Shown here piece by piece: positions 24,916-33,813 of a stretch of 64,000 nucleotides of DNA. Below the pieces are notes generated by a model. The model was not told where the DNA came from and did not search any database. It saw only the letters and a list, made by a program, of their open reading frames with translations. Position 1 is the first letter of the stretch. Each line of letters starts with the position of its first letter. The position numbers were made by a program, and so were the translations under genes. Source of the DNA: Selenomonas sp. oral taxon 920. GTDB lineage: Bacteria > Bacillota > Negativicutes > Selenomonadales > Selenomonadaceae. Where the stretch lies: NCBI RefSeq assembly GCF_001717585.1, contig NZ_CP017042.1:124001-188000 (forward strand), in the 5' to 3' direction.

Positions 24916-26937
24916 ATGGCTGAGAAGAAAGTTATCGTCATCCCCGATGGGAAAATCTGTGACTACATTGACGGGAAACAACGCAACGATACGCCCGAAG
25001 AATATGTCCGACAGACAATCGAAAAACGTCTTGTGAACGAACATAAGTACAGACCGGGGCAAATCAAAATCGAATACACCTTACACGTCGGCGCAAACAA
25101 GCCACGTGCAGATATTGTCATCTGGGAAAAGGAGGATGACGAAAAGACGCAGGCAAATGTGAAACTGATTATCGAGTGTAAAAAAGAAACCGTCGATGCG
25201 CGAAATACGAAAGATGGCATAGCACAGCTCCAGTCGTACATGTCCGTGTGCCCCAACTGCGATTGGGGCATGTGGACCAACAGTGTCCAAAAGTATGTCT
25301 TTCGCAAAGTCGTTGATGAGGCAGGGAACATCTCCTTTATGGAATACAATGACATTCCTGCGGCGGACGGCAATTTGGACGAGGTCAATCGTCCGAGTCG
25401 GACAGGGCTGAAGAATGCCTATGACGACAACCTCCTTTTTGTTTTCAAGACCTGCCACAACCACATATATGTCAACGATGGATTCCAGAAACAACCGGCA
25501 TTTTTTGAGCTGCTCAAAGTCATATTCTGCAAAATAGAGGATGAGCGGAACATCCCGAGCCCCTTGGAGTTTTACACGACCTCCGAGGAGCGTTCCAATC
25601 CGGACGGACAGCTGACCGTACAGAAGCGCATTCGTAAAATATTTGAGCGTGTGAAGAAACGGCATGGGAAGATATTCGATGTGAACGACGAGGTAAAACT
25701 CAGTCCGCGCAGCCTCGCCTATATCGTCAGTGAACTCCAGCGGTACAGCCTACTCAATACCCAAATTGACATCAAGGGAAAAGCCTACGAAGAGATCGTG
25801 GGAGCCAATCTGCGCGGTGATCGCGGCGAGTTTTTCACGCCACGCAACGTCATGAAGATGACCGTTGAAATGATTCACCCACAAATCGGCGAACGTGTCC
25901 TCGACAGCTCCTGCGGTACGGGTGGCTTTCTCGTCACCGCGATGACGCACGTCATAGCGCAGTTGGAACAGCAGATGGAGTTGTCATTAAAGACCAAGCG
26001 CTCCCAATGGGACATGGATACCGTTCGGGCATACCAGGATAAAATTGCCGAAATGGCAGCGAGTGACTACTTTGGTTTCGACCTGAATCCGGATCTCGTC
26101 AAAGCCACAAAGATGAATATGGTCATGAACAACGACGGCAGCGGAAATATCCTGCAAACGAACTCACTCCTTCCGCCGCATGAATGGACGGCAGACTTCC
26201 GTGCGCGGCTCGCCGTCGCACTCGGCATTGACAAGAATGCGCTCCGCAATCATGACACCATAGCATACTTCAATGTGATTGTTACGAACCCGCCCTTCGG
26301 GATCAAACTCCCGATCAAGGATAAACACATCCTCGAACAGTTTGACCTTGCCCACGTTTGGGTGTGTGACAAAGAAACCGGCGGATGGGAGAAAACAGAA
26401 CGTCTCCAATCCTCCGTGCCGCCGGAGATTCTCTTCATCGAACGCTGCACACAGTTCCTCGTTCCGGGCGGACGCATGGGCATCGTGCTTCCCGACTCCA
26501 TCCTTGGCGCACCGGGTCTTGGCTATATCCGTGAATGGCTCATCCAAAATCATCGCATTATCGCAAGCGTTGATCTCCATGCGGACACCTTCCAGCCGAA
26601 GAACGGAACGCAGACATCTGTCCTCATCCTGCAAAAGAAGAAGCAGGAGGAGAAGGACAAAGAGGAAAAGAGCGGTATCATCGCCGACTACAACATATTT
26701 ATGACCATGGTGGAAAAGGTCGGACATGACAAACGCGGCAATCCTCTGTTTGTGAGAGATAAGGACGGGAACGAAATCCTCATCCCGGATACGAACAGCG
26801 TGCTTGTCCATGCAACAACGAGCACGGGAGAGCATACGGTTTCGCATGAGCAAAGAGTAAAAGTGCGGGACGATCAGACTGTGCTTGTTCCTGCAATTTT
26901 TGCGCGGTGGAAGCAGGAGGAGGGAATCGGATGGTAA
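24916..26937 (+). CDS. Restriction-modification protein: PD-(D/E)XK nuclease fused to N6-adenine methylase
   Basis: 673 residues. The N-terminal 150 residues have a nuclease-like core (RADIVIWEK with Asp66, then LIIECKKE with Glu87 and Lys89), as in HsdR_N-type domains. A linker leads to an HsdM-type methylase: motif X GEFFTPR (304-310), AdoMet motif I LDSSCGTGGF (329-338) and catalytic motif IV NPPF (458-461). Nuclease and methylase in one chain with a separate specificity gene is the BcgI-type (IIB) layout. A type I methylase with a degenerate N-terminal domain is the alternative. The start at 24916 has ACGGAG upstream; the longer frame would start inside the repeat. Confidence 0.88.
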   Translation: MAEKKVIVIPDGKICDYIDGKQRNDTPEEYVRQTIEKRLVNEHKYRPGQIKIEYTLHVGANKPRADIVIWEKEDDEKTQANVKLIIECKKETVDARNTKDGIAQLQSYMSVCPNCDWGMWTNSVQKYVFRKVVDEAGNISFMEYNDIPAADGNLDEVNRPSRTGLKNAYDDNLLFVFKTCHNHIYVNDGFQKQPAFFELLKVIFCKIEDERNIPSPLEFYTTSEERSNPDGQLTVQKRIRKIFERVKKRHGKIFDVNDEVKLSPRSLAYIVSELQRYSLLNTQIDIKGKAYEEIVGANLRGDRGEFFTPRNVMKMTVEMIHPQIGERVLDSSCGTGGFLVTAMTHVIAQLEQQMELSLKTKRSQWDMDTVRAYQDKIAEMAASDYFGFDLNPDLVKATKMNMVMNNDGSGNILQTNSLLPPHEWTADFRARLAVALGIDKNALRNHDTIAYFNVIVTNPPFGIKLPIKDKHILEQFDLAHVWVCDKETGGWEKTERLQSSVPPEILFIERCTQFLVPGGRMGIVLPDSILGAPGLGYIREWLIQNHRIIASVDLHADTFQPKNGTQTSVLILQKKKQEEKDKEEKSGIIADYNIFMTMVEKVGHDKRGNPLFVRDKDGNEILIPDTNSVLVHATTSTGEHTVSHEQRVKVRDDQTVLVPAIFARWKQEEGIGW

Positions 26938-28409
26938 CCTCGAATCTCGCCCACAGGATAGAGGAACATGACGAGGAGAAAATCGTTGCCCATGAAAGCC
27001 CCGTCAAGTATAGCTCCGTTGCTCTAAGCGATGTCATTGCGCGGGGGAATCGGCTTGAGGCAAGCGTATTCGATGTGGAAGCAATGCAGGCACGGATGTA
27101 TGTCTTAAACGGGAAATATGGTGCCGGCATACTTGGTGGTGATTTCGGTCTTATTAAATCTGCATATTATCCAGGAAGATTTAAGCGTGTTTACTGCGAT
27201 CGAACCAATGGGAAGGCCTTCTTTCTTCCATCCCAAATGACGGATGTCTATCCAAAAGCTGAAAAATATATTTCGGCTATCACAAAATGTGATATAAAAG
27301 AATTGGAACTAAAGCCGAATACACTTCTTCTTACTCGCTCCGGAACGATTGGAACGGTTTCTTTGGTGTCAAAAACAACACAGGGAAAAGTATATTCTGA
27401 TGATGTCATACGGGTGCAGTTCAAAGAACGTTATGACCTGGGATTTGTTTATGCTTTTTTTAAGACAAGTGTTGGAAATAAAATTCTAACGAGGAATGGC
27501 TACGGTGCGGTCATTACGCATATTGAGCCCGAACATCTCGCTACCATCCCCATCCCGGATGCACCTGCGATGCTGAAGAACACGATTCACCATCTCATTG
27601 AGCAGTCGTATGCACTACGGGATGCCTCCAACGATTTGATCGATGAGGCGACCGCCCTGCTGGTGAAGGCGTTGAACCTTCCTCCCATGGATGACATTGC
27701 GCCGAGTTTCTACGAAAAGGCTACAGAAGTCGATACGTTCAGCGTGCCGCTGAGTAGACTGGCAGGTCGTCTGGAAGCTTCCTATCATGTGCCTGTCGTG
27801 GATGCCGTCATGGAGTATCTGAGGCAAAACGCCGCCGAAGTCACGACGATCGGCGATCCCCGCATCAGTCGGGAGGTCATCCTGCCGGGCAGATTCAAGC
27901 GCGTATATGTTGATGAGAGGCATGGGCGCGTGTTGATCGGAGGGAAACAGCTCTATGAGCTTGACCCTGCGGCAAAGAAATATATATCCGGCAGAAAGCA
28001 TGAACAAATTCTCAAAAAACTTGAAGTACATGAGAATACCATTCTCTTGACGCGTAGTGGCACAATCGGCAAGGTTTCTCTTGTCCCAAGACATTGGGAA
28101 CATTATATTCCCTCGGATCATATTATCCGTATTGTCCCAGTGGGGCGCGATATGGCAGGATATCTGTATATTTTCCTCGCCTCAGATTACGCCCAACCGC
28201 TCATCCGGCGATTCACCTATGGCTCTGTTGTCGATGAGGTTGACGATCATCATGTCCGCAGCATTGCAGTTCCACTGCTAAAAGATTGTGCAGCGCAGAA
28301 GAAGATCAATGATCTCGCGCTTGCAGCCAACGAGAAACGATACGAAGCATATTGTCTGGAACAAGACGCGCTGAAGATGTTAAATGAGCAAATTATCTTT
28401 GCAAAATAG
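26931..28409 (+). CDS. Specificity subunit (HsdS-like) of the restriction-modification system
   Basis: 492 residues with two target-recognition domains, each followed by a helical spacer. Both halves repeat the same pattern: PGRFKRVY, a KYIS segment, then LLLTRSGTIG or ILLTRSGTIG. Each half-site of a bipartite DNA target would be read by one domain. It overlaps the methylase gene by seven bases and AGGAGGAGGG precedes the ATG. The first recognition domain (about 27120-27530) is visibly richer in A and T than the rest, a sign of domain exchange. Confidence 0.9.
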   Translation: MVTSNLAHRIEEHDEEKIVAHESPVKYSSVALSDVIARGNRLEASVFDVEAMQARMYVLNGKYGAGILGGDFGLIKSAYYPGRFKRVYCDRTNGKAFFLPSQMTDVYPKAEKYISAITKCDIKELELKPNTLLLTRSGTIGTVSLVSKTTQGKVYSDDVIRVQFKERYDLGFVYAFFKTSVGNKILTRNGYGAVITHIEPEHLATIPIPDAPAMLKNTIHHLIEQSYALRDASNDLIDEATALLVKALNLPPMDDIAPSFYEKATEVDTFSVPLSRLAGRLEASYHVPVVDAVMEYLRQNAAEVTTIGDPRISREVILPGRFKRVYVDERHGRVLIGGKQLYELDPAAKKYISGRKHEQILKKLEVHENTILLTRSGTIGKVSLVPRHWEHYIPSDHIIRIVPVGRDMAGYLYIFLASDYAQPLIRRFTYGSVVDEVDDHHVRSIAVPLLKDCAAQKKINDLALAANEKRYEAYCLEQDALKMLNEQIIFAK

Positions 28410-28447
28410 GAAAGATGAACAGGGCTGTAGAGATCGTTGCCTAACAC

Positions 28448-28481
28448 AAAAACCCCGAGGATTTGTCCCTCGGGGGTTTTT
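28448..28481. terminator. Bidirectional terminator
   Basis: AAAAACCCCGAGG paired with CCTCGGGGGTTTTT between the specificity gene and the convergent LPP20-like gene. Confidence 0.9.
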
Positions 28482-28508
28482 GGTTATTCTTTGTATCGCT
28501 TGCCGCTG

Positions 28509-29411
28509 TTAGCGCACAAACACGACGGAGCCGTTCATGAGCATCTGGCTCTGCGCATTCGCCGCGAGGATGCGGTCACCGTCGTCAACGGAGACGACGA
28601 CGTTGACGGGGTTCGTGGAGTTATTGCCGCCGCGCACCTGCACCGCCTTCACGACGAGCGGGCTGCGTCCGGCACGCGGGAGTGCCTGTGCGGAGGAGAC
28701 GCTGCTGGAGTAGCCGACCATACCCTGCGAGATCGCCTGATCGTAGTTGATGTTGCTGACACCGTAGATGGCTCTGCCGTTCGTGTCATAGATGACGGGC
28801 GAGAAGCTGGGCTTGAGGCCCATGCCGCCCGCATCCACGATGACGCCCGTATAGCCGACGCCTCTCGTCTGGACCTGCGTCGTAATCTCAGCCGTAATGG
28901 TGGCGGAGATGACCGGCGGAGGCGGCGTGGGCGGCGTGTTGTCACGGATGGCGGGCATGATCGCGGAGGCAAGACCCTGCGTACCGTACATCGGCATGGA
29001 CATGACGACGCGGTACGCACCGTCCGGCATCATCTGCTCCTCGACGACGACGGCACCCTTGATGAGCGCGCTGACCTTGGTCTTTACGAGGTCGCTGCTG
29101 ATGACGTAGTTCTCAACGGTCGTCTCGGCATCAACCTGTACGCCGCTCACCTGCTCGGCGAGGTTGCGCTGTGCGTCAACGATGGCGGCACGGCGTGCCA
29201 TGATGCTTGCCTTGGAGCCGTAGGTACCCATCGGCGGTGTGCCGAAGCCCTCTGCCGTGATCGTGCCCTGTTCCCACTGTGCGGCTGCCTCGGCTGCCTG
29301 CATTAGGGTCAGCGTGGGGATGTCGGAATTCGGCGCCATATAGAAGCCGCCTCCGAACGCAAATACGCCTGCGAGGGCGCTGATGAGAGCTTTTTTCTTC
29401 AGATTCTTCAT
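28509..29411 (-). CDS. LPP20-like secreted protein
   Basis: 300 residues with a signal peptide (about 1-25) but no lipobox cysteine. The N-terminal half has the LPP20/FlgP-like pattern: ARRAAIVDAQRNLAEQVSGV, VSALIKGAVVVEEQ, then MPDGAYRVVMSMPMYG. A Pro-rich linker (NTPPTPPPPVIS) leads to a C-terminal beta domain (GYTGVIVDAGGMGLKPSFSP) that resembles other LPP20-family C-termini. In Vibrio the LPP20 protein FlgP builds an outer-membrane flagellar ring. It follows the CsgG-like gene by 57 bases and is probably cotranscribed. Confidence 0.75.
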   Translation of the reverse strand: MKNLKKKALISALAGVFAFGGGFYMAPNSDIPTLTLMQAAEAAAQWEQGTITAEGFGTPPMGTYGSKASIMARRAAIVDAQRNLAEQVSGVQVDAETTVENYVISSDLVKTKVSALIKGAVVVEEQMMPDGAYRVVMSMPMYGTQGLASAIMPAIRDNTPPTPPPPVISATITAEITTQVQTRGVGYTGVIVDAGGMGLKPSFSPVIYDTNGRAIYGVSNINYDQAISQGMVGYSSSVSSAQALPRAGRSPLVVKAVQVRGGNNSTNPVNVVVSVDDGDRILAANAQSQMLMNGSVVFVR

Positions 29412-29468
29412 AGTCGTCTCTCCTTTGGAGCGGAAAGCACTGATATCTTCAGCGATTCCGTTGCTTTC

Positions 29469-30140
29469 TTACTTTTTCTTGCCCTTGTTGTTGACACCCA
29501 TCTTCGTAAAGATGCCCTCTTTTCCGTTCACGGCATCCTTGGTCGCCTTTACGACGGCGTTGAACGCCATCTCTTCGGTGACGCTCGCGGAACCGAGCAT
29601 GAACGCACCGCCCTCTGCGGACATGCCGCCCGATACGCGGTTCGAGCTGCCCTTGCCCTGTCCGACGAGGACGATGCGTCCTGTCGAGACCTCAACGACG
29701 CGGATCGTGACATTTGCCACGACACTTGCCTGGCTGCCGACCAGTCCGCCCGTGAGGCCGGCGAGCCCGAAGGAGTCCTCCTTCGCCGAGAGATTTGTGA
29801 GTGCACCGAAGATCTTGTACTCTGCACCGCTGAGGTTGCCGGCCTCGACTGCGGTGTCAGCACTCACGAGACCGGTCATGCCGAGACTCTGCTCGTCCAC
29901 GAGCCCCTGGAGCTCGATACGCTCGACGACTTGGAACACATCGGGGCGATCACAGATGAGGGCAGTGAGCGCTTCGTTTGCGATGCCTGCGCGGTCCCCG
30001 AAGCCCTCCCATTTGTCGGGCACCTTGTTCTGGAAGGGCATGATTGCGACCGTGGGGTTGTCGTACAGACCTGCCTGACAGACGGAACCCATCATCAACC
30101 CTCCGAGAAGGACAAGTACGCCCATCATTTTTCTAAACAT
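29469..30140 (-). CDS. CsgG-like secreted protein
   Basis: 223 residues with a signal peptide (about 1-22, ending CQA-G). CsgG-type core: PTVAIMPFQNKVPDK, VFQVVERIELQGLVDEQSLG, GAEYKIFGALTNL and VTIRVVEVSTGRIVLVGQG. It is the close paralogue of the product at 7188-7865 (same AGLYDNP-type start, same DEQSLG/DEQSMG element). TAAGGAGG precedes the ATG at 30140. Upstream of LPP20 here, it could form part of a FlgO/FlgP-like or curli-like outer-membrane complex. Confidence 0.8.
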   Translation of the reverse strand: MFRKMMGVLVLLGGLMMGSVCQAGLYDNPTVAIMPFQNKVPDKWEGFGDRAGIANEALTALICDRPDVFQVVERIELQGLVDEQSLGMTGLVSADTAVEAGNLSGAEYKIFGALTNLSAKEDSFGLAGLTGGLVGSQASVVANVTIRVVEVSTGRIVLVGQGKGSSNRVSGGMSAEGGAFMLGSASVTEEMAFNAVVKATKDAVNGKEGIFTKMGVNNKGKKK

Positions 30141-30428
30141 AGAATTCCTCCTTACGTCTGATCTCATGCTCCTTGCGCGCACCGCACGGGCGGGCGAATG
30201 GTGGGGACTATGCAGAAAACACGAATGGAGCCCGCCGCGGGTGCATGAGTGCTGACATATTTGATGTCGCTTGTTATTTTATCACAAATTAAAAGAGATG
30301 AAAACTGTAGTATATGACAGGTGAAAAAGTCCTATTTCCTGAATAGTTTGGCGTAATTGCACGTATGACAAGGATGTTTCAGTTCTGTGGGATGAATGTG
30401 CTGAAAAATTTTTGAAAAATAATGAACA
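30141..30428. other. Intergenic region, nothing assigned
   Basis: AT-rich spacer between two leftward genes. It contains a plausible -10 (TAAAAT, about 30281, minus strand) for the CsgG-like gene but no good -35. No small gene or stable RNA is evident. Confidence 0.4.
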
Positions 30429-30462
30429 AACTGCCGCGCGAAAATGAACTCGTGCGGCAGTT
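30429..30462 (-). terminator. Terminator of the FlgT_N-like gene
   Basis: AACTGCCGC/GCGGCAGTT stem followed on the minus strand by TGTTC and an AT-rich tail. Confidence 0.65.
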
Positions 30463-30475
30463 CGTTGGTGCGTGA

Positions 30476-31600
30476 TTAGCGGATGGTGATGTTGATCTCG
30501 TTGGCGCTGGTACTCTCGATGAAGATGGAGAGATTGGTGCTGCGCTGGAGCATTTGGAGGATGGTGAACGGCTGCTGTGAGGAGGCGATGTCGATGGTCG
30601 TCTTGCCTGCATTCGTGCCGCGCACGTAGACGTCCTGCACGCCGCGCAGTTCTTTCAGCTCCCGTACGAGCTGCTCAACGAGGGAGAAGTCATTCGCACG
30701 GACGGTGAGCTGGATGCCTGAGAAGGCGCTTGCCGCAGCCTTCAGGAACTGCTGCTCGAGCTTCTCCGCTGCCTTGACGGCTGCCGTCTGACGCGACTTG
30801 CGGCGTGCGAGGTTTTCACTGTTCTCGACGCCCTGACCGTCGACGGAGTAGGTGCCGATGATGGTGCCCGTGCCGAAGGAGATGATCTTGAGGTCGAGAT
30901 GGGTACGCGCCGAGGACATGGGCGACGTGATGTAGCCGCCATGGTTGTTCGGGAGCTTGATATCGTAGCCCTCTGCGTGGCTGCGGCCGATGACGAGGTA
31001 GTCAATCGGGCGTGCGGAGGCATCACCGCTGTATGGGAGGCCGCTGTCACCGCGGTAGACGGCATTCAGAACCGCAGAGTCCTGCAGCTGCGAGACGAGG
31101 TTCACGTCGACGACGTGCTTGAAGCCGACCTCGAGCAGACGCTCGTTAAGTGCGGTCTCGAGGATCGTGTCATGACCGGGGAGACCGTTGTAGTTGTTGT
31201 CGAGATCCGAATCGTCGGAGAGGATGACGACGCCGATGCGCGGATCCTGGAGGCGCATGACGGCATCAAGCCGCTTCATGAACGCGGAGTTCGGGTCGGT
31301 GTTCACGTCGACGCTCGCGCGGATGCGGTACTCGCCGCCGTTCATGGACTCGTTGATGACCTGAATGTTCTGGACGTAGCCCTGCGCATGGGAGAGGATC
31401 TCGTCCATCTCCACGGAGGTGTTCGACACCACTGTGTTGGAGTTGATATACATGCCGGCAACCTGCTCGACTGCCATGCGTGCCGCGTCACGCATCGCTG
31501 CATCGCGGTCAACGCCGACACCGTCGACGGTGACGGTCTGGGCAAATGCGGTCTGAACCATTGCCAGAGCAAGGCAGAGCGCGATGAATAACTTCTTCAT
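30476..31600 (-). CDS. FlgT_N-like secreted protein
   Basis: 374 residues with a signal peptide (about 1-20, ending AFA-Q). Residues 23-110 have the FlgT N-terminal/LPP20-like pattern: VDGVGVDRDAAMRDAARMAVEQ, GMYINSNTVVSN, ILSHAQGYVQN, YRIRASVDV. A second alpha/beta domain (PRIGVVILSDDSD to LDLKIISFGTGTIIGTYS) resembles the middle domain of FlgT and TolB-like folds. The C-terminal 90 residues (FSGIQLTVRANDFSLVEQLV) look like a small ferredoxin-like domain. FlgT is part of the flagellar H-ring in Vibrio; transfer of that role here is inference. AAAGGAG precedes the ATG. Confidence 0.75.
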   Translation of the reverse strand: MKKLFIALCLALAMVQTAFAQTVTVDGVGVDRDAAMRDAARMAVEQVAGMYINSNTVVSNTSVEMDEILSHAQGYVQNIQVINESMNGGEYRIRASVDVNTDPNSAFMKRLDAVMRLQDPRIGVVILSDDSDLDNNYNGLPGHDTILETALNERLLEVGFKHVVDVNLVSQLQDSAVLNAVYRGDSGLPYSGDASARPIDYLVIGRSHAEGYDIKLPNNHGGYITSPMSSARTHLDLKIISFGTGTIIGTYSVDGQGVENSENLARRKSRQTAAVKAAEKLEQQFLKAAASAFSGIQLTVRANDFSLVEQLVRELKELRGVQDVYVRGTNAGKTTIDIASSQQPFTILQMLQRSTNLSIFIESTSANEINITIR

Positions 31601-31708
31601 AACGTGTGAATCTCCTTTCGTTTGTCAAAGGAATGCACGTGTTTTCTGCATTTTTATCATACCATAAATTTCTGTGCACGTATAGGGGGCTATTGCGGAT
31701 GAACTATA

Positions 31709-31741
31709 AAAAGTGCCGCAGCACGGAGCTGCGGCACTTTT
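31709..31741 (-). terminator. Terminator of the DUF3829 lipoprotein gene
   Basis: AAAAGTGCCGCAGC paired with GCTGCGGCACTTTTT, T run on the minus strand. Confidence 0.85.
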
Positions 31742-31760
31742 GTTCGATGAGGACGGTCTG

Positions 31761-32684
31761 TTATTTCTTCTTGTCGAGCTCGCCGAGATCGAGGTTCTGG
31801 GAGGAGCGAACGACGCTGTTGAAGTTGTCGATGACATCGTTGGGATCCTCCGTACCGGCGACGTAGCTGCGGAACGAGCCGATGAAACGGTTGAGATTCG
31901 GCTTGTAGGAAGCGAGAGCGGGGATATCCGGCAGCTTTGCCGCGAGTTCGTTGATTTCGGTGATCTTCGCCTCGGCGGCAGCCTTGTCGATGTTCTCATT
32001 GTCGAGCATATCCGCGAGATCGCGCGTCTTGATCGAGAGCTCGAGGAAGTTGGCAGCGTTCGTGCGGCCCTCTTTTCGCATATCCTCGAGCTGGGCGAGG
32101 CGCACTTCCTTGAAGCGTGCCGTGACAACGGCGTCGAACTTGTCATAGGCGGGCTCGAACTTGTCATAGAGCGGGAGGTACTGTGCAGTCATCTGCGCAG
32201 CGGCGGCATAGTCGTCCGTCAGGTAGCCCTTCGAGGAGTAGTAGCTCTCCATCTTTTCCGCGAGCGGTGCGAGGTCATTCAGGATCTTCAGTACTTCATC
32301 CGCCTCCGCGTCGATGTCCTGGAAGACGCCCGCCGACTTCGGGTTGGCGCGCGCTTCCTCAAGATCCTTTTTCAGAGCGGCGAAATGCGGGAGAGAGATG
32401 CTCGTCTGCCGTTCACCGCTGCGCATCTTTTCGAGCGAGGGGGAGATCGCGAAATCGAACGTGACAATGACGTGATTGTAGTTGTTGGTCGCGTCGAGGT
32501 AGGGCGAGATGGCATCAATCTTGTCCTCGGTCGTGTTGCCGGCGAGTATGCTCGTGACAGCCGAAGCGGCATCCTCCCCCTTCATGTCGCTGCCGCCAAA
32601 GCAGCCAGACAGGAGCGCGGCAGGCGCGCAGAGAAGTCCGCCGACCACGAGGACGGAGAGTGCACGGCGCATAGGTTGGTACAT
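31761..32684 (-). CDS. DUF3829-like lipoprotein
   Basis: 307 residues. The signal peptide ends in a clear lipobox (LLSGC, Cys28), so the mature protein is lipid-anchored. The rest is almost entirely helical and charged, with VIVTFDF, YLPLYDKFEPAYDKFDAVVT and DVIDNFNSVV, as in DUF3829 proteins. Function is unknown. AAAGGAGG lies before the ATG at 32684. It sits between secreted FlgT_N-like and TPR genes, and a terminator follows, so it may be transcribed alone. Confidence 0.8.
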   Translation of the reverse strand: MYQPMRRALSVLVVGGLLCAPAALLSGCFGGSDMKGEDAASAVTSILAGNTTEDKIDAISPYLDATNNYNHVIVTFDFAISPSLEKMRSGERQTSISLPHFAALKKDLEEARANPKSAGVFQDIDAEADEVLKILNDLAPLAEKMESYYSSKGYLTDDYAAAAQMTAQYLPLYDKFEPAYDKFDAVVTARFKEVRLAQLEDMRKEGRTNAANFLELSIKTRDLADMLDNENIDKAAAEAKITEINELAAKLPDIPALASYKPNLNRFIGSFRSYVAGTEDPNDVIDNFNSVVRSSQNLDLGELDKKK

Positions 32685-32802
32685 GAAAATCCTCCTTTGA
32701 TAGCAGGGCCGGATGTGATATATGCCACTCCGGCACAATGAACGGGAATGTATATCGTAACTGCAGTCCGCCGCCAGAACATGGGCAGTGGACATACAGC
32801 AG

Positions 32803-33795
32803 TTAGCCAATGCCGACGAGAGCGCCCGCGACACTGAGCACGCCGTTCACAATGCCGCCGAGAAACGAGCCGATGCCGCCGCGCTTCTTTCCAACACGCT
32901 CTTCGGCGCGCTCAAGCTGCTCCGCAAGCTGCTTGTCTGTCTTGTCCGATGCCTCCCACGCGAGGCGAAAGAACTTTGCGGCCTCCTTCCAGCGTTTCTG
33001 TCGTTCACAGATGAGCGCGTAGTACTGATCGCCGCGCCAGAGCGGATAGAGCTCGTTCGAGCGCGAGATCTCATCCGCGCTGCGCAGGTTCTGGATGGCG
33101 GTCTTGTCCTCGCCCATCTCGTAGTAGGCGATGCCGCGCAGACAGTAGGCATAGGCGAGCGCATCGCCTGTGACGCGCGGGTCGCCGATGAGGCGTGTGA
33201 CCTCGAGTGCTCCTTCCCTTGCCTGTCCGCTTCGGATGAGGCGCAGTGTCTCGTCAAAGATCGCCGTATAGGGGAGGGCGTCCGCGAGCCGCGTGCCGCG
33301 TGCCGCCTCGGCTGCCTTTTGCCGCTGCACATCGCGCAGACGCAGGGCGTTGTTCTGCGCCTCCAGCGTGTCGCGCTCCTTTTGAAGGCGTGCAATCTCT
33401 GCCTTTTTCTCCGCGAGGGCAGCGACATCAACTTCGGAGGTGTCTACCTCGCATGTGAGACGGACGCGGTACCGCCATGTTCCGTTGACAACCTCGGGAA
33501 TTGCCTCCTCCTTGATGATGTGGAGGATGGAGCCCGCAATCGTGCGCACCTCGTCCTTCGTCAGGGTGAAGTCCTGCGTTTCGGCAGAACTTTCGACGTA
33601 GACCCCCGCCTGCTCCGTTGCCGCACGCATCGCCTCGCGCCGCGCGGCTGCACGCACGTCCTTCGGCATGTCGCTCTCGCCCATGATGGCGACGCCCTCG
33701 GCAGTGATGATCTGTGGGGCGGCATTTGCTGTCTGTCCAAAAAGCGGAAGGACGAGCAGCGCGGCAAGGAGTGCTGTATAGACTCGTATGTGCAT
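32803..33795 (-). CDS. Secreted FlgT_N-like/TPR protein (paralogue 1)
   Basis: 330 residues with a signal peptide (about 1-25, ending ANA-A). Residues 30-120 are FlgT_N/LPP20-like (ARREAMRAATEQAGVYVESS, LTKDEVRTIAGSIL, WRYRVRLTCEVDTS). A coiled coil follows (EKKAEIARLQKERDTLEAQN), then TPR-like helices (YAYCLRGIAYYEMGEDKTAI). The end is glycine-rich and hydrophobic (IGSFLGGIVNGVLSVAGALV), which could insert in a membrane. It begins 18 bases after the stop of its paralogue at 33814-34785. Confidence 0.75.
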   Translation of the reverse strand: MHIRVYTALLAALLVLPLFGQTANAAPQIITAEGVAIMGESDMPKDVRAAARREAMRAATEQAGVYVESSAETQDFTLTKDEVRTIAGSILHIIKEEAIPEVVNGTWRYRVRLTCEVDTSEVDVAALAEKKAEIARLQKERDTLEAQNNALRLRDVQRQKAAEAARGTRLADALPYTAIFDETLRLIRSGQAREGALEVTRLIGDPRVTGDALAYAYCLRGIAYYEMGEDKTAIQNLRSADEISRSNELYPLWRGDQYYALICERQKRWKEAAKFFRLAWEASDKTDKQLAEQLERAEERVGKKRGGIGSFLGGIVNGVLSVAGALVGIG

Positions 33796-33813
33796 CGTGT
33801 GTCCTCCCCGCAT

